From an uncultured Pelagibacteraceae bacterium (lineage in GTDB: Bacteria > Pseudomonadota > Alphaproteobacteria > Pelagibacterales > Pelagibacteraceae), in contig CABYBM010000004.1 of assembly GCA_902517175.1 (NCBI GenBank), positions 1 through 51,430 on the forward strand: a DNA stretch of 51,430 nt, read 5' to 3'. The notes under the pieces are model-generated. The model did no database searches. It was not told the origin of the DNA and worked only from the letters and a program-made list of their open reading frames with translations. A program made the position numbers and the translations under genes. Position 1 is the first letter of the stretch; the number at the start of each line of letters is the position of its first letter. Below are positions 27,414 through 35,372 of this stretch, piece by piece.

Positions 27414-28786
27414 TGGATAAATCAAACGTGACACCTCTTGTTCCAAAAGATAAAAAATTAAAAGAGGAAGCCTCTTTAGTAAGCTCTCTCTCTCCAAGAG
27501 AAATAGTTTCTGAACTAGACAGATTTGTAGTTGGACAAAACAAAGCAAAAAAAGCAGTTGCTGTTGCTTTAAGAAATAGATGGCGAAGACAAGCACTTAA
27601 AGGTGAAATGAAAAACGAAGTTTTACCAAAGAATATCTTAATGATCGGACCAACAGGAGTTGGTAAAACAGAAATATCAAGAAGACTTTCGAAATTAGCT
27701 GAAGCCCCTTTTGTAAAAGTTGAAGCTACTAGATTTACAGAAGTCGGTTATGTAGGTAGAGATGTAGAACAGATAGTTAGAGATTTAATTGAAATTGCAA
27801 TTGCAATGGAGAAAGTAAAAAAAAGAAAAGAAGTCTTTGCTCAAGCTCAAAAAGCAGCAGAGGAAAAAGTGCTAGACGCTTTGGTTGGTAAAAAAGCCAG
27901 TTTAGCAACTAGAGAAAGTTTTAGAAAAAGACTTAGAAACGGTGATCTAGATGACAATGAAATAGAAATCGCTGTAAGTGATACTGGTTCTGGTGGAGCT
28001 TCATTTGAAATACCAGGTATGCCTGGAGCTAATGTTGGAATGATTAATATTGGTGAAATGATTGGTAAATCAATGGGAACTAAAGAAAAGAAAAAGAAAA
28101 TGAGTGTAAAAGAATCTCATGAAATTTTAATTAATGACGAGTCTGATAAATTAATTGAACAAGATAAAATTGTAAAAGCTGCAAAATTATCAACTGAAAA
28201 TAATGGAATTGTTTTCTTGGATGAAATAGATAAAATTTCAGCAAGGACTGATAGAGTTGGTGGCGATGTATCCAGAGAAGGTGTCCAAAGAGATTTATTA
28301 CCCTTGATTGAAGGAACAACAGTAAATACTAAACATGGTCCTATAAAAACTGATCATATTTTATTTATCGCATCTGGTGCATTTCAATTAGCTAAGCCGT
28401 CTGATCTTCTACCCGAACTTCAAGGAAGATTGCCAATTAGAGTTGAATTAGAAGCCTTAACAAGTGAAGATTTTAAAAGAATTTTAAGAGAGCCTGATTT
28501 TAGTTTAATCAAACAATATGTAGCTTTACTTAAAACTGAGAATGTAGATCTAGAGTTTTCAGATGATGGTATTGATACTATTGCAAGCATTGCCTCAGAA
28601 GTAAACTCAACAGTAGAAAATATTGGAGCAAGAAGATTACACACCATTATTGAAAAGATCTTGGATGAAATAAGTTTTACAGCAACAGATCGTGCGGGTG
28701 AAAAAATTATTATTAATAAAGAATATATTAATAAAAACCTAGATAATTTAGTTAAAGATACTGATCTTTCAAAATTTATTTTATAG
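27413..28786 (+). CDS. hslU: ATP-dependent unfoldase HslU
   Basis: HslU is the AAA+ hexamer that unfolds substrates for HslV. 457 residues: N-terminal [33 protein letters not shown] (seen as [16 protein letters not shown]), Walker [30 protein letters not shown] pore region, an inserted I domain at about 115-235, Walker [12 protein letters not shown], sensor residues near [12 protein letters not shown], and a C-terminus ending DLSKFIL that docks into HslV. Confidence 0.98.
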   Translation: MDKSNVTPLVPKDKKLKEEASLVSSLSPREIVSELDRFVVGQNKAKKAVAVALRNRWRRQALKGEMKNEVLPKNILMIGPTGVGKTEISRRLSKLAEAPFVKVEATRFTEVGYVGRDVEQIVRDLIEIAIAMEKVKKRKEVFAQAQKAAEEKVLDALVGKKASLATRESFRKRLRNGDLDDNEIEIAVSDTGSGGASFEIPGMPGANVGMINIGEMIGKSMGTKEKKKKMSVKESHEILINDESDKLIEQDKIVKAAKLSTENNGIVFLDEIDKISARTDRVGGDVSREGVQRDLLPLIEGTTVNTKHGPIKTDHILFIASGAFQLAKPSDLLPELQGRLPIRVELEALTSEDFKRILREPDFSLIKQYVALLKTENVDLEFSDDGIDTIASIASEVNSTVENIGARRLHTIIEKILDEISFTATDRAGEKIIINKEYINKNLDNLVKDTDLSKFIL

Positions 28787-28787
28787 T

Positions 28788-29198
28788 CTAATTTTTTTTT
28801 AAAAAAATATAAAACGCACCACTACCGCCATCCTCAATGCTCGCATCTTTTATCTCACTTATGATATCCATTAAACCTCTATTGTTTTCTATAAACTCGG
28901 GAACTGAGTATTTCAATATACTTAAATTTTTGGATACATAGGGATCTTTTTCATTTTGTGAATGAAGTCCCTTACCTGTGACAACAATTAACTTATTTAT
29001 TTTTTCTTTAAAAGATTGATATATAAATTCCTCTATTGTCTTATTTGCTTCTTCAAGGGTATAACCATGGAGGTCAATTGATTTTACTTTTAAAAACTTT
29101 TTTTTTAAGGATTTAAAATCTTTATTAGGCAGTCTTTCGTCGCTAGATAAAAAATTTTCCCAATCTGTTTTATCCTTTTCTGAAATATCGTTACTCAA
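28788..29198 (-). CDS. Smr-domain protein
   Basis: 136 residues with a C-terminal Smr domain: the DLHGYTLEEANKTIEEFI motif, LIVVTGKGLHS, and late GGSGAFYIFLKK. Smr domains nick or bind branched DNA or collided-ribosome mRNA; the stand-alone YdaL/SmrA-like proteins in proteobacteria are not assigned a firm role. It converges on hslU with one base between stops and starts next to the Tim44-like gene. Confidence 0.92.
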   Translation of the reverse strand: MSNDISEKDKTDWENFLSSDERLPNKDFKSLKKKFLKVKSIDLHGYTLEEANKTIEEFIYQSFKEKINKLIVVTGKGLHSQNEKDPYVSKNLSILKYSVPEFIENNRGLMDIISEIKDASIEDGGSGAFYIFLKKN

Positions 29199-29795
29199 TT
29201 AGGTTAAGGTATTTACTAGCTGCCAGTTAGGATTCACAGAAGTAGTATCTCTTGAGAAAACCCATGTATCATAAATTTTTTTAATTTTTTCTGGGTCTCC
29301 TGATACAATTTTTTTTTCTTTGTCCCTAATGCAAGTTATAACTTCTGCAATAAAATCAACAGTAACATTTAATATATTTCCAATTTTTTTATGTTCTTTA
29401 ATTTCTGCTGAATTTATGCCTATAAAAGTAATATCTGCAAAATGACCTCTTGAACTTCTCTCTTTAAGAGCCTCATTGAATTGAGAATATATCTGCCCAT
29501 TTAATAGTGGTCGGCTTGTTGTAATTTTATTATCATTATCACTAAAATCAGTAATTATAGTTTCATAAGCTATTTTGGCACCTTTCAAAAATTCTTCTTG
29601 GGATGCAGTATCGAAAATATCATTTGGCTTAACAGTTTGTTCAACTTTAATATTTTTTAAAACTTCTTTAAACTGAGCAGGTGTTTTGCCATCAAAACCT
29701 GTCCTTTTACCAAGTATTCCTCTCAATCTCAGAAAAATAAAACCAGCAATCATGGCTAACAATATAATGTCGATGTATTCGAAACTGTAATTCAT
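29199..29795 (-). CDS. Tim44-like domain protein
   Basis: 198 residues: one N-terminal membrane helix (about 8-24; IDIILLAMIAGFIFLRLRGILGKRTGFDG, seen as LRGILGKRTGFDG) followed by a soluble Tim44-like domain ending VSGDPEKIKKIYDTWVFSRD and PNWQLVNT. Alphaproteobacterial homologues (TimA-type) are inner-membrane proteins related to the mitochondrial import-motor anchor. Its neighbours fxsA and secB on the opposite strand fit a membrane or export theme. Function in bacteria is not firmly known. Confidence 0.9.
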   Translation of the reverse strand: MNYSFEYIDIILLAMIAGFIFLRLRGILGKRTGFDGKTPAQFKEVLKNIKVEQTVKPNDIFDTASQEEFLKGAKIAYETIITDFSDNDNKITTSRPLLNGQIYSQFNEALKERSSRGHFADITFIGINSAEIKEHKKIGNILNVTVDFIAEVITCIRDKEKKIVSGDPEKIKKIYDTWVFSRDTTSVNPNWQLVNTLT

Positions 29796-29853
29796 AGATA
29801 GATAGTAATTACTCTATTGATTAATTTCAACCAGCAATTTAGATTGAGGACAA

Positions 29854-30273
29854 ATGAACCCAATATTATTATCAATATTATTAATACCAGTTGTCGAAAT
29901 CTATCTTTTAATAAAGATTGGTTCTCAAATAGGTGCGATTATTACAATTTTTCTAATATTCATGACTGCAATAATTGGCATTTATTATGCAAAATACGAG
30001 GGCCTCAATACACTTAAATCTGGGTTTACACAGTTAAGTAAAAATGAAACTCCAGCATATGAGGTTATTTCTGGAGCAGCTATTGCTTTCGCAGCTTTAC
30101 TTTTGATAATTCCTGGATTTGTAACAGACACTGTTGGATTTTTATTAATATTTCCTTTAAGCAGAAAAATGATATTCAATAAATTTTCTAAAAAGTTTAA
30201 AAACAGTAAAGATAAAAAATTCATCGACGGAGAATTTGAAGATATAGAAGATGATAATGACAGAAAAATATAA
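29854..30273 (+). CDS. fxsA: FxsA-family membrane protein
   Basis: 139 residues with three membrane helices in the first 110 residues and an acidic cytoplasmic tail (DGEFEDIEDDNDRKI). IPVVEIYLLIKIGSQIGA, GAIAFAALLLIIPGFVTD-like GAAIAFAALLLIIPGFVTDTVGF and PLSRKMI are FxsA hallmarks. In E. coli FxsA relieves F-plasmid-mediated exclusion of phage T7; its normal role is unknown. It is divergent from the Tim44-like gene and overlaps secB by 23 bases. Confidence 0.93.
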   Translation: MNPILLSILLIPVVEIYLLIKIGSQIGAIITIFLIFMTAIIGIYYAKYEGLNTLKSGFTQLSKNETPAYEVISGAAIAFAALLLIIPGFVTDTVGFLLIFPLSRKMIFNKFSKKFKNSKDKKFIDGEFEDIEDDNDRKI

Positions 30274-30679
30274 AATATTAGCTAAATATATAAAAGACCT
30301 CTCTAGCGAGACGCCAGATACTGAAACTTATGTATTTGTAAAAGATAGAATTTCAAAATACCAACTTAGTATAGAGATAAACTCAAAAGCGTTAAAAAAT
30401 AGTATGATTGAAATTGATACAAGATTTAAATTTCAGGACGGGGAAAAAAGCAAAAAGAAATCACATTTTGAGATTTTATACTCAACAATAATTAAAGTTA
30501 ACGAGGATATTAAAGACAAGGAAGAATTAGAAAAAATTGTTTTATGTGATGTTCAAAATGAAATTTATCCTGAATTAAAAAAATCTTTTTTAGATTTGTT
30601 GCACAATTCTGGTTATCCTAATGTAAAATTTGAAAAGCAGGTTGATTTTGAAGCCCTTTACAAACAAAAATTTAATTAA
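30257..30679 (+). CDS. secB: Protein-export chaperone SecB
   Basis: About 140 residues from the ATG at 30257 (MTEKYKILAKYIKDLS); an ATG two codons earlier is also possible. The C-terminal signature NSGYPNVKFEKQVDFEALYKQKF matches the conserved end of SecB, and KYIKDLSSETP matches its start. SecB keeps preproteins unfolded for SecA. It is diverged in the middle, but placement next to fxsA, Tim44 and dnaQ is the alphaproteobacterial secB context. The stop shares bases with the dnaQ stop. Confidence 0.88.
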   Translation: MTEKYKILAKYIKDLSSETPDTETYVFVKDRISKYQLSIEINSKALKNSMIEIDTRFKFQDGEKSKKKSHFEILYSTIIKVNEDIKDKEELEKIVLCDVQNEIYPELKKSFLDLLHNSGYPNVKFEKQVDFEALYKQKFN

Positions 30680-31338
30680 AAAAAATTTTTTTTCAAATTC
30701 TGTTTCAAATAGTTTTTATGATTTTTTAATTCTTCTGGTGAAGGTGTAATTATCTTTTTAAAATAAGGAGTAATTGAATTTTGAATTATTGATTGTTCTT
30801 TATTTTCGGTTTGGAAATCAAGTGTTGGTTCCCTCTGGTCTATTAAGTTTATATAAACCTTTGCTAGTAAATCACAATCAATTAACGCTGTATGTTGTGT
30901 TCTTTTTGAATTATCTATTCTAAATCTCTTACACAAAGCATCTAGACTAGCTGGAGAACCTGGGAATTTATCTCTTGCTAAAACTAGTGTATCAACAATT
31001 TCATTATCAATTATGTTTTTTCCCAAGAGCTTAAGTTCATTATTTAGATGAGCAAGGTCAAATTCTGCATTATGAATTACAAGTCTTTTATCGTTTATAA
31101 ATTCTAAAAATTCATCTCCGATTTCATTAAATTTTTTTTGTGTGGACAAAAAATCATCTGAATATCCATGAACTTTGAAAGCTTTTTCTGATACTTTTCT
31201 CTCGGGGTTTAAATAACAATGAAATTTATTTTTTGTAGGAATAAAATTTTCTAATTCTATGCAGCCAATTTCAACAACTCTGTGTCCTTCTTGGACAGAA
31301 ATACCTGTTGTTTCTGTATCAAGGATTATTTCTTTCAT
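30676..31338 (-). CDS. dnaQ: DNA polymerase III epsilon subunit (3'-5' proofreading exonuclease)
   Basis: 220 residues. DEDD exonuclease motifs: ILDTETTGIS (Exo I), HNAEFDLAHLN (Exo II), and HTALIDCDLLAKVY (Exo III) with the catalytic His and Asp. The C-terminal part (about 175-220) would carry the polymerase-alpha contact. It proofreads replication. It overlaps coaE by 20 bases in the dnaQ-coaE-aroE-maf-ppsR minus-strand operon. Confidence 0.97.
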   Translation of the reverse strand: MKEIILDTETTGISVQEGHRVVEIGCIELENFIPTKNKFHCYLNPERKVSEKAFKVHGYSDDFLSTQKKFNEIGDEFLEFINDKRLVIHNAEFDLAHLNNELKLLGKNIIDNEIVDTLVLARDKFPGSPASLDALCKRFRIDNSKRTQHTALIDCDLLAKVYINLIDQREPTLDFQTENKEQSIIQNSITPYFKKIITPSPEELKNHKNYLKQNLKKNFF

Positions 31339-31906
31339 GATTAATTATTTTTAAAATATTTGTTATTCCATCTTTAACAGATTTCTTGTTAAATTTGTTT
31401 ATAATTATGAATTTAGATTTTTTTTTTTTGTAAACAAGTGGGAGTTGAATCTTTTTAAATTTTTTTAATATTTTCATATTAAAATTTTTTCTCTTATTTA
31501 AATTTATTAGTATGTCAGATTTTTTTGACTGAACGTATACTAAAATATCTTTTTTCTTAACTATTTTATTTTCTAGTAACAACGGTATATCCAAAACAAT
31601 AAATTTTTTATTTTTATTTTTTTTTTGAAATAATTTCATCTTATTTCTTATTTCTTTATGAACTACAGTAATTATTTTTTTTAAATTTGAATTATTTGCA
31701 AGAATTGCTTTTGAAAGCTTCATTTTATTTATTGGAAATTCATAAATATATTCTGGAAGCAATTTATTTAATTTTTGGTAAATTTTTTTATTTTTTTGGT
31801 ACAATTTTGAAACCTCGTAATCCGCATTAAAAACTGGATAACCAAAATTTTTAGCAACATAACTTTTGCCAGATCCTATATCTCCCAAAATCCCAATTCG
31901 TATCAT
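31319..31906 (-). CDS. coaE: Dephospho-CoA kinase
   Basis: CoaE phosphorylates the 3'-hydroxyl of dephospho-CoA, the last step of CoA synthesis. 195 residues with the P-loop GILGDIGSGKSYVAKNFG and the KFIVLDIPLLLENK segment. It is extremely Lys-rich (runs such as KKNKNKKF and KKKKSKF), an effect of the low-GC code. It is slightly shorter than many homologues but complete at both ends. Confidence 0.94.
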   Translation of the reverse strand: MIRIGILGDIGSGKSYVAKNFGYPVFNADYEVSKLYQKNKKIYQKLNKLLPEYIYEFPINKMKLSKAILANNSNLKKIITVVHKEIRNKMKLFQKKNKNKKFIVLDIPLLLENKIVKKKDILVYVQSKKSDILINLNKRKNFNMKILKKFKKIQLPLVYKKKKSKFIIINKFNKKSVKDGITNILKIINHERNNP

Positions 31907-32697
31907 TAATCTAGAAGTTTCATTGATTTACTGTTTATTATAGGCTCTATATCGTGCCACAACTTAAACGCTGAAAATGCCTGATATATGAACATTAATT
32001 TACCGTTTTCAAATATATTGCCTAACTTTTTACCTGTGTTTAAAAAATTTGTTTCACTTGGGTTATAGATCACATCATAAAATAACTTATTTTTTCCAAC
32101 TTTAGAAAAGTCTAAATTTATTTTATCATCTTTGCTCAATCCTAAACTTGTTGCGTTTATAATTACATCAAAATTTGGAATATTACCCCAGTCAACAATA
32201 TGAACATTATTAAAAATATTCTTTATTTTTTCGGCTTTGCTTTTTGTTCTATTGCTTACAAAAATTTCGGAAGACCCCATCCTAAACGAAGCATAAATTA
32301 TTGAAGGAACTACACCACCTGCACCTAAAATAAATATTTTTTTATTATTAAAATCAAAATTTATTTTTTTTATTGCTGCTTCAAAACCTTCAATATCAGT
32401 ATTGTGCCCAATTACTTTTTTATTTTTTAGGTATATTGTATTTACTGACTGCGTTTTTTTTGCTTCATCACTTAGTGCGTCTAAATAGGGTATAATTACA
32501 TTTTTAAATGGTACGGTAACATTTACTCCATTTATATTCTCTTGCTTAATTTCTAAAATTAAACTTTCCAATTCATTGTTGTCTATTTTTTTTTTTTCAT
32601 AAACTGCATTGATATGATTTTGTTTAATCCAGTAATTATGTAAGTCAGGTGATAACGAATGTTTTATTGGATTTCCAATTACTAAATATTTTTTCAT
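31906..32697 (-). CDS. aroE: Shikimate dehydrogenase (NADP+)
   Basis: AroE reduces 3-dehydroshikimate in the aromatic amino acid pathway. 263 residues: GNPIKHSLSPDLHNYW at the substrate site, NVTVPFKNVIIPYLD with the catalytic Lys, the NADP-binding FILGAGGVVPSI and VSNRTKSKAE, and DVIYNPSETNFL. Start and stop overlap the neighbouring coaE and maf genes by one and four bases. Confidence 0.96.
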   Translation of the reverse strand: MKKYLVIGNPIKHSLSPDLHNYWIKQNHINAVYEKKKIDNNELESLILEIKQENINGVNVTVPFKNVIIPYLDALSDEAKKTQSVNTIYLKNKKVIGHNTDIEGFEAAIKKINFDFNNKKIFILGAGGVVPSIIYASFRMGSSEIFVSNRTKSKAEKIKNIFNNVHIVDWGNIPNFDVIINATSLGLSKDDKINLDFSKVGKNKLFYDVIYNPSETNFLNTGKKLGNIFENGKLMFIYQAFSAFKLWHDIEPIINSKSMKLLD

Positions 32698-33281
32698 TTA
32701 ATTTCTTCTAGGTACTCTTTGATTTTTTGAATAGGAAGACCCATTATAGTGTCTTTGTTCCCATTTATCTCTGAAAATAACTTTCTACCCTCGCCTTCTA
32801 TTTGATAAACGTTATAAGCATATAATGCGACGTCAGAGATCTTCGCTAAGTAATCTTCTAACTCTTTTTCAGTAAAATTTTTCATTTTAAGTTTGGCCCT
32901 ATCAGTATAATTCCAAGTCATCGATCCATTTTTTGAAATACAAACGGAGCTAATTAGGTGGTGTTCTTTTCCATTAAGCTTTTTTAATATCAATAGTGCC
33001 TCTTTTCTATCTTGTGGTTTAGAAATTAATTCACCCTCCAAATCGATTACGCTGTCTGCACCCAATACAAATTGCTCATGAACTTTTGAACTGACTTTAT
33101 TAGCTTTAAGTTCGGCCAAATTCTTCGAAATAATTTCAGGTGAAGCTTTTTCACTTAAAAGGCTTTGCTTTACCATGTCTTCATCAACATTGGACGGCTT
33201 TACATCACAAGATATATTATTTCTTTCTAAAATATCTTTTCTAACTTTGCTTTTTGATGCTAAAATTATATTATTTAACAT
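32694..33281 (-). CDS. Maf-family nucleoside triphosphate pyrophosphatase
   Basis: 195 residues. NIILASKSKVRKDILERNNI at the N-terminus, FVLGADSVIDLEGELISKP with the catalytic Asp, and a C-terminal YQIEGEGRKLFSEINGNKDTIMGLP are Maf signatures. These enzymes hydrolyse modified or canonical nucleotides (dTTP, UTP or m7GTP depending on subtype) as a house-cleaning function; here the subtype is not assigned. It overlaps the upstream regulator gene by 11 bases. Confidence 0.95.
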   Translation of the reverse strand: MLNNIILASKSKVRKDILERNNISCDVKPSNVDEDMVKQSLLSEKASPEIISKNLAELKANKVSSKVHEQFVLGADSVIDLEGELISKPQDRKEALLILKKLNGKEHHLISSVCISKNGSMTWNYTDRAKLKMKNFTEKELEDYLAKISDVALYAYNVYQIEGEGRKLFSEINGNKDTIMGLPIQKIKEYLEEIK

Positions 33282-34098
33282 TATTAGAATATATTTCGTG
33301 TATTTTAATAATGGATGCAGCGGTTTCCTCCACTGATTTTCTAGTTACATCAATAACCGGCCACTTATACTTTTGAAAAGTTTTTTTTGCCTTTAAAACC
33401 TCGTCTTTAATATCATCAAGGTTAGTGTATTTTGTTGCATCGCTTTCTTTAAGTGAGTTCATTCTATTTTTTCTTAAATCAGCCAATCTTTCAGGTTCTG
33501 TGCTTAAACCGACGACACAGGTAAATTGTGGATCTTTTTTTAATTTCTCAGGTAAAGAATTTTCGTTAACCAAAGGAATGTTGGATGTTTTGAAACCTTT
33601 ATTTGCGAGATAAATAGAAGTTGGTGTTTTACTTGTTCTGCTTACTCCTACCAAGATAATATCTGATTTATCAATCTCATTTAATAAATTTCCATCATCG
33701 TGGTTCATTGTAAATTGAATTGCCTCTATCCTATCATAATATTCTTCATTTAAAATATGTTGTCCACTAGGTTCGTGTGAGGCTTTTTGATTAAGAATTT
33801 TTGAAAAATTCAGAATAAGGTTTCCCAAAACGCCGAAACATGGAATTTTTTTATCATTGCTAGTGTTAGCTAAGTATTTAGCAAGGTTGTTATCAACAAT
33901 TGTGTAAAGTATAATTGAATTATTAACTGTTTGCGCATCCTCCAAAATTTTCAAAATTTGGTTTTCTGTTCTAGTAAAAGAATAAGAATGAATTTTATAA
34001 TCAATATTTTTGAATTGTGCTTTTAATGCTAAAAAAATTCTCTCCAAGGTTTCGCCGGTAGAATCCGAGATTAAATATATTTGATATGTATTAATCAT
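33271..34098 (-). CDS. Pyruvate, water dikinase (PEP synthase) regulatory protein / kinase-pyrophosphorylase
   Basis: 275 residues of the DUF299/PPSR family. The N-terminal YLISDSTGETLERIF and the P-loop-like LVGVSRTSKTPTSIYLANKG, followed by NIPLVNE, define it. Members use ADP to phosphorylate and phosphate to dephosphorylate a Thr of PEP synthase or pyruvate phosphate dikinase (PPDK), controlling the pyruvate/PEP switch. Its target gene is not in this window. It is the first gene of the leftward block beside the proposed origin, so its promoter must lie within 34099-34370. Confidence 0.95.
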   Translation of the reverse strand: MINTYQIYLISDSTGETLERIFLALKAQFKNIDYKIHSYSFTRTENQILKILEDAQTVNNSIILYTIVDNNLAKYLANTSNDKKIPCFGVLGNLILNFSKILNQKASHEPSGQHILNEEYYDRIEAIQFTMNHDDGNLLNEIDKSDIILVGVSRTSKTPTSIYLANKGFKTSNIPLVNENSLPEKLKKDPQFTCVVGLSTEPERLADLRKNRMNSLKESDATKYTNLDDIKDEVLKAKKTFQKYKWPVIDVTRKSVEETAASIIKIHEIYSNNVK

Positions 34099-34276
34099 GG
34101 GTAAATTGTTAATAAATTTGTATTATTTTAATAAAATTACTCAATTTAATTTTTGTCTGTTTAGCCTTGTAAAATAAGGGTTTTATTAACATTAATAATA
34201 AATTCAATCTAACTATACATGAATGTTAATAAAGATCAAAAAATGCACATTTTTGAGAGTTTTATTTAATTATAGA

Positions 34277-34285
34277 TGTGGTTAA
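34277..34285 (-). promoter_or_regulatory. Near-consensus DnaA box
   Basis: Minus-strand TTAACCACA differs from the DnaA consensus TTATCCACA only at position 4. It faces the second box 35 bases away. Individual nine-base matches are weak evidence; the paired arrangement in a candidate origin is what gives weight. Confidence 0.5.
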
Positions 34286-34320
34286 AACGTTAATATAATG
34301 TTTAAAACAAACAATCTTCA

Positions 34321-34348
34321 TAATCCACAGGACATAATACTAATACTA
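34321..34348 (+). promoter_or_regulatory. DnaA box, GC spacer and DnaA-trio-like repeats
   Basis: TAATCCACA (34321-34329, one mismatch to the DnaA consensus) is followed by the GC-containing spacer GGAC and then by the trinucleotides ATA-ATA-CTA-ATA-CTA (34334-34348). The basal bacterial unwinding module described for Bacillus is a DnaA box, a GC-rich spacer and repeats that read 3'-GAT-5' on one strand (CTA on the other). The order and spacing fit, and further AT-rich sequence (34347-34362) follows. Confidence 0.5.
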
Positions 34349-34352
34349 TAAT
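34347..34352 (+). promoter_or_regulatory. Possible -10 element of hemE
   Basis: TATAAT, an exact sigma-70 -10 hexamer, lies 18 bases before the hemE ATG. Seventeen bases upstream is TCCACA, a weak -35 match that overlaps the DnaA box. hemE transcription would thus start at about 34359 and be open to control by DnaA. In AT-rich DNA TATAAT can occur by chance. Confidence 0.4.
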
Positions 34353-34370
34353 TATATATATAACCTTAAT

Positions 34371-35372
34371 ATGACACCATTACATGAAGTAATAATAAAT
34401 AAAAAAACAACAATAAATCCTATTTGGATAATGAGACAAGCTGGAAGATATTTGCCAGAATTTAGAGAAATAAGAAAGAAAAACCCAAACTTCATAGAAT
34501 TGTGTTTAAATGAAAAATTATCTTCAGAAATAACTCTTCAGCCTATTAAAAGATTTAATTTAGATGCTGCAATAATTTTTTCAGATATTTTAATGTTACC
34601 ATATGGGCTTAATCAAAAAGTTGAATTTAAAAAAAATTTTGGCCCCATCTTAGAACCACTTCAATTAGATCGGGTTTTAAAAACAAATGAAGAAAACTTT
34701 GTTAATAAAATTAACCCTATTTATAAAGCGATAAATCATGTGAGTAAAAATAGACTTGTTGAGGACAAAAATACAATCGGTTTTGTGGGAGCACCTTGGA
34801 CATTACTTGTTTATATGATTAATCTACATTCTCCAAAAAAAGGTTTGAAAGAAGATTTTTTTAAAGATAATTATTTAATAAAAAATATTTTACAAATTAT
34901 TGATAAGTTTTTAAAAATTCACCTAAAAAATCAAATTCAAAATGGTGCGAATGTAATCCAGATATTTGATAGTTGGGCCGGTCTACTAGAAGAAAAAGAT
35001 TATCAAAATTATATATATGACCCGTCGATTAGTTTAGTAAATTATGTGAAGTCTTTTAACGTTCCTGTCATTTGTTTTCCAAGGGAAATTAAAAATTATC
35101 AAAAGTTTTGCGAAATAGTAAAACCAGACGCTGTTAATATTGATTATAACGTGGACCCTTTGACTATAAGTAAGACAATAAAAATTCCAGTTCAAGGCGG
35201 TTTAGATCCCAAAATTTTGTTAACTGATAAAGAAATTTTAGAAAAAGAAACAATAAAATATTTAGATATTTTCAAAGATCATCCATATATATTTAATCTT
35301 GGGCATGGTATTCTCCCAGAAACCAAACCTGAAATGCTCGAACATTTAGTTAAGGTTGTAAAAAATTATTAA
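34371..35372 (+). CDS. hemE: Uroporphyrinogen decarboxylase
   Basis: HemE decarboxylates the four acetate side chains of uroporphyrinogen III to coproporphyrinogen III. 333 residues with the N-terminal substrate site IWIMRQAGRYLPEFRE, FSDILMLPYGL with the catalytic Asp, GFVGAPWTLLVYM and FNLGHGILPET near the C-terminus. It starts 22 bases after the trinucleotide repeats of the candidate origin and abuts hemH with no spacer (TAAATG). Confidence 0.97.
   Translation: MTPLHEVIINKKTTINPIWIMRQAGRYLPEFREIRKKNPNFIELCLNEKLSSEITLQPIKRFNLDAAIIFSDILMLPYGLNQKVEFKKNFGPILEPLQLDRVLKTNEENFVNKINPIYKAINHVSKNRLVEDKNTIGFVGAPWTLLVYMINLHSPKKGLKEDFFKDNYLIKNILQIIDKFLKIHLKNQIQNGANVIQIFDSWAGLLEEKDYQNYIYDPSISLVNYVKSFNVPVICFPREIKNYQKFCEIVKPDAVNIDYNVDPLTISKTIKIPVQGGLDPKILLTDKEILEKETIKYLDIFKDHPYIFNLGHGILPETKPEMLEHLVKVVKNY

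Larger units (their letters stand above)
34099..34370. other. oriC: Candidate chromosomal replication origin (oriC)
   Basis: A 272-base non-coding, AT-rich region at which transcription diverges: the dnaQ-to-ppsR operon runs left, hemE-to-parB runs right. In Caulobacter and Rickettsia oriC also adjoins hemE (established). It contains near-consensus DnaA boxes on opposite strands at 34277-34285 (TTAACCACA on the minus strand) and 34321-34329 (TAATCCACA), each one mismatch from TTATCCACA. Three copies of TTATTAACA and an AT-rich stretch with ATA/CTA trinucleotides at 34334-34348 are also present. dnaA is not in the window. The assignment is inference from context plus motifs. Confidence 0.72.

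Noticed and set aside
31319-31906. Degenerate coaE because of many Lys runs
   Set aside because: The P-loop and LDIPLLLENK segment are intact and the frame is complete; the Lys bias is shared by neighbouring low-GC genes.
34239-34254. AAAAATG-CA-CATTTTT inverted repeat in the candidate origin as a terminator
   Set aside because: The arms are pure A/T apart from one G-C pair and the loop is only two bases; it cannot form a stable intrinsic terminator. It may be part of origin structure but is not claimed.
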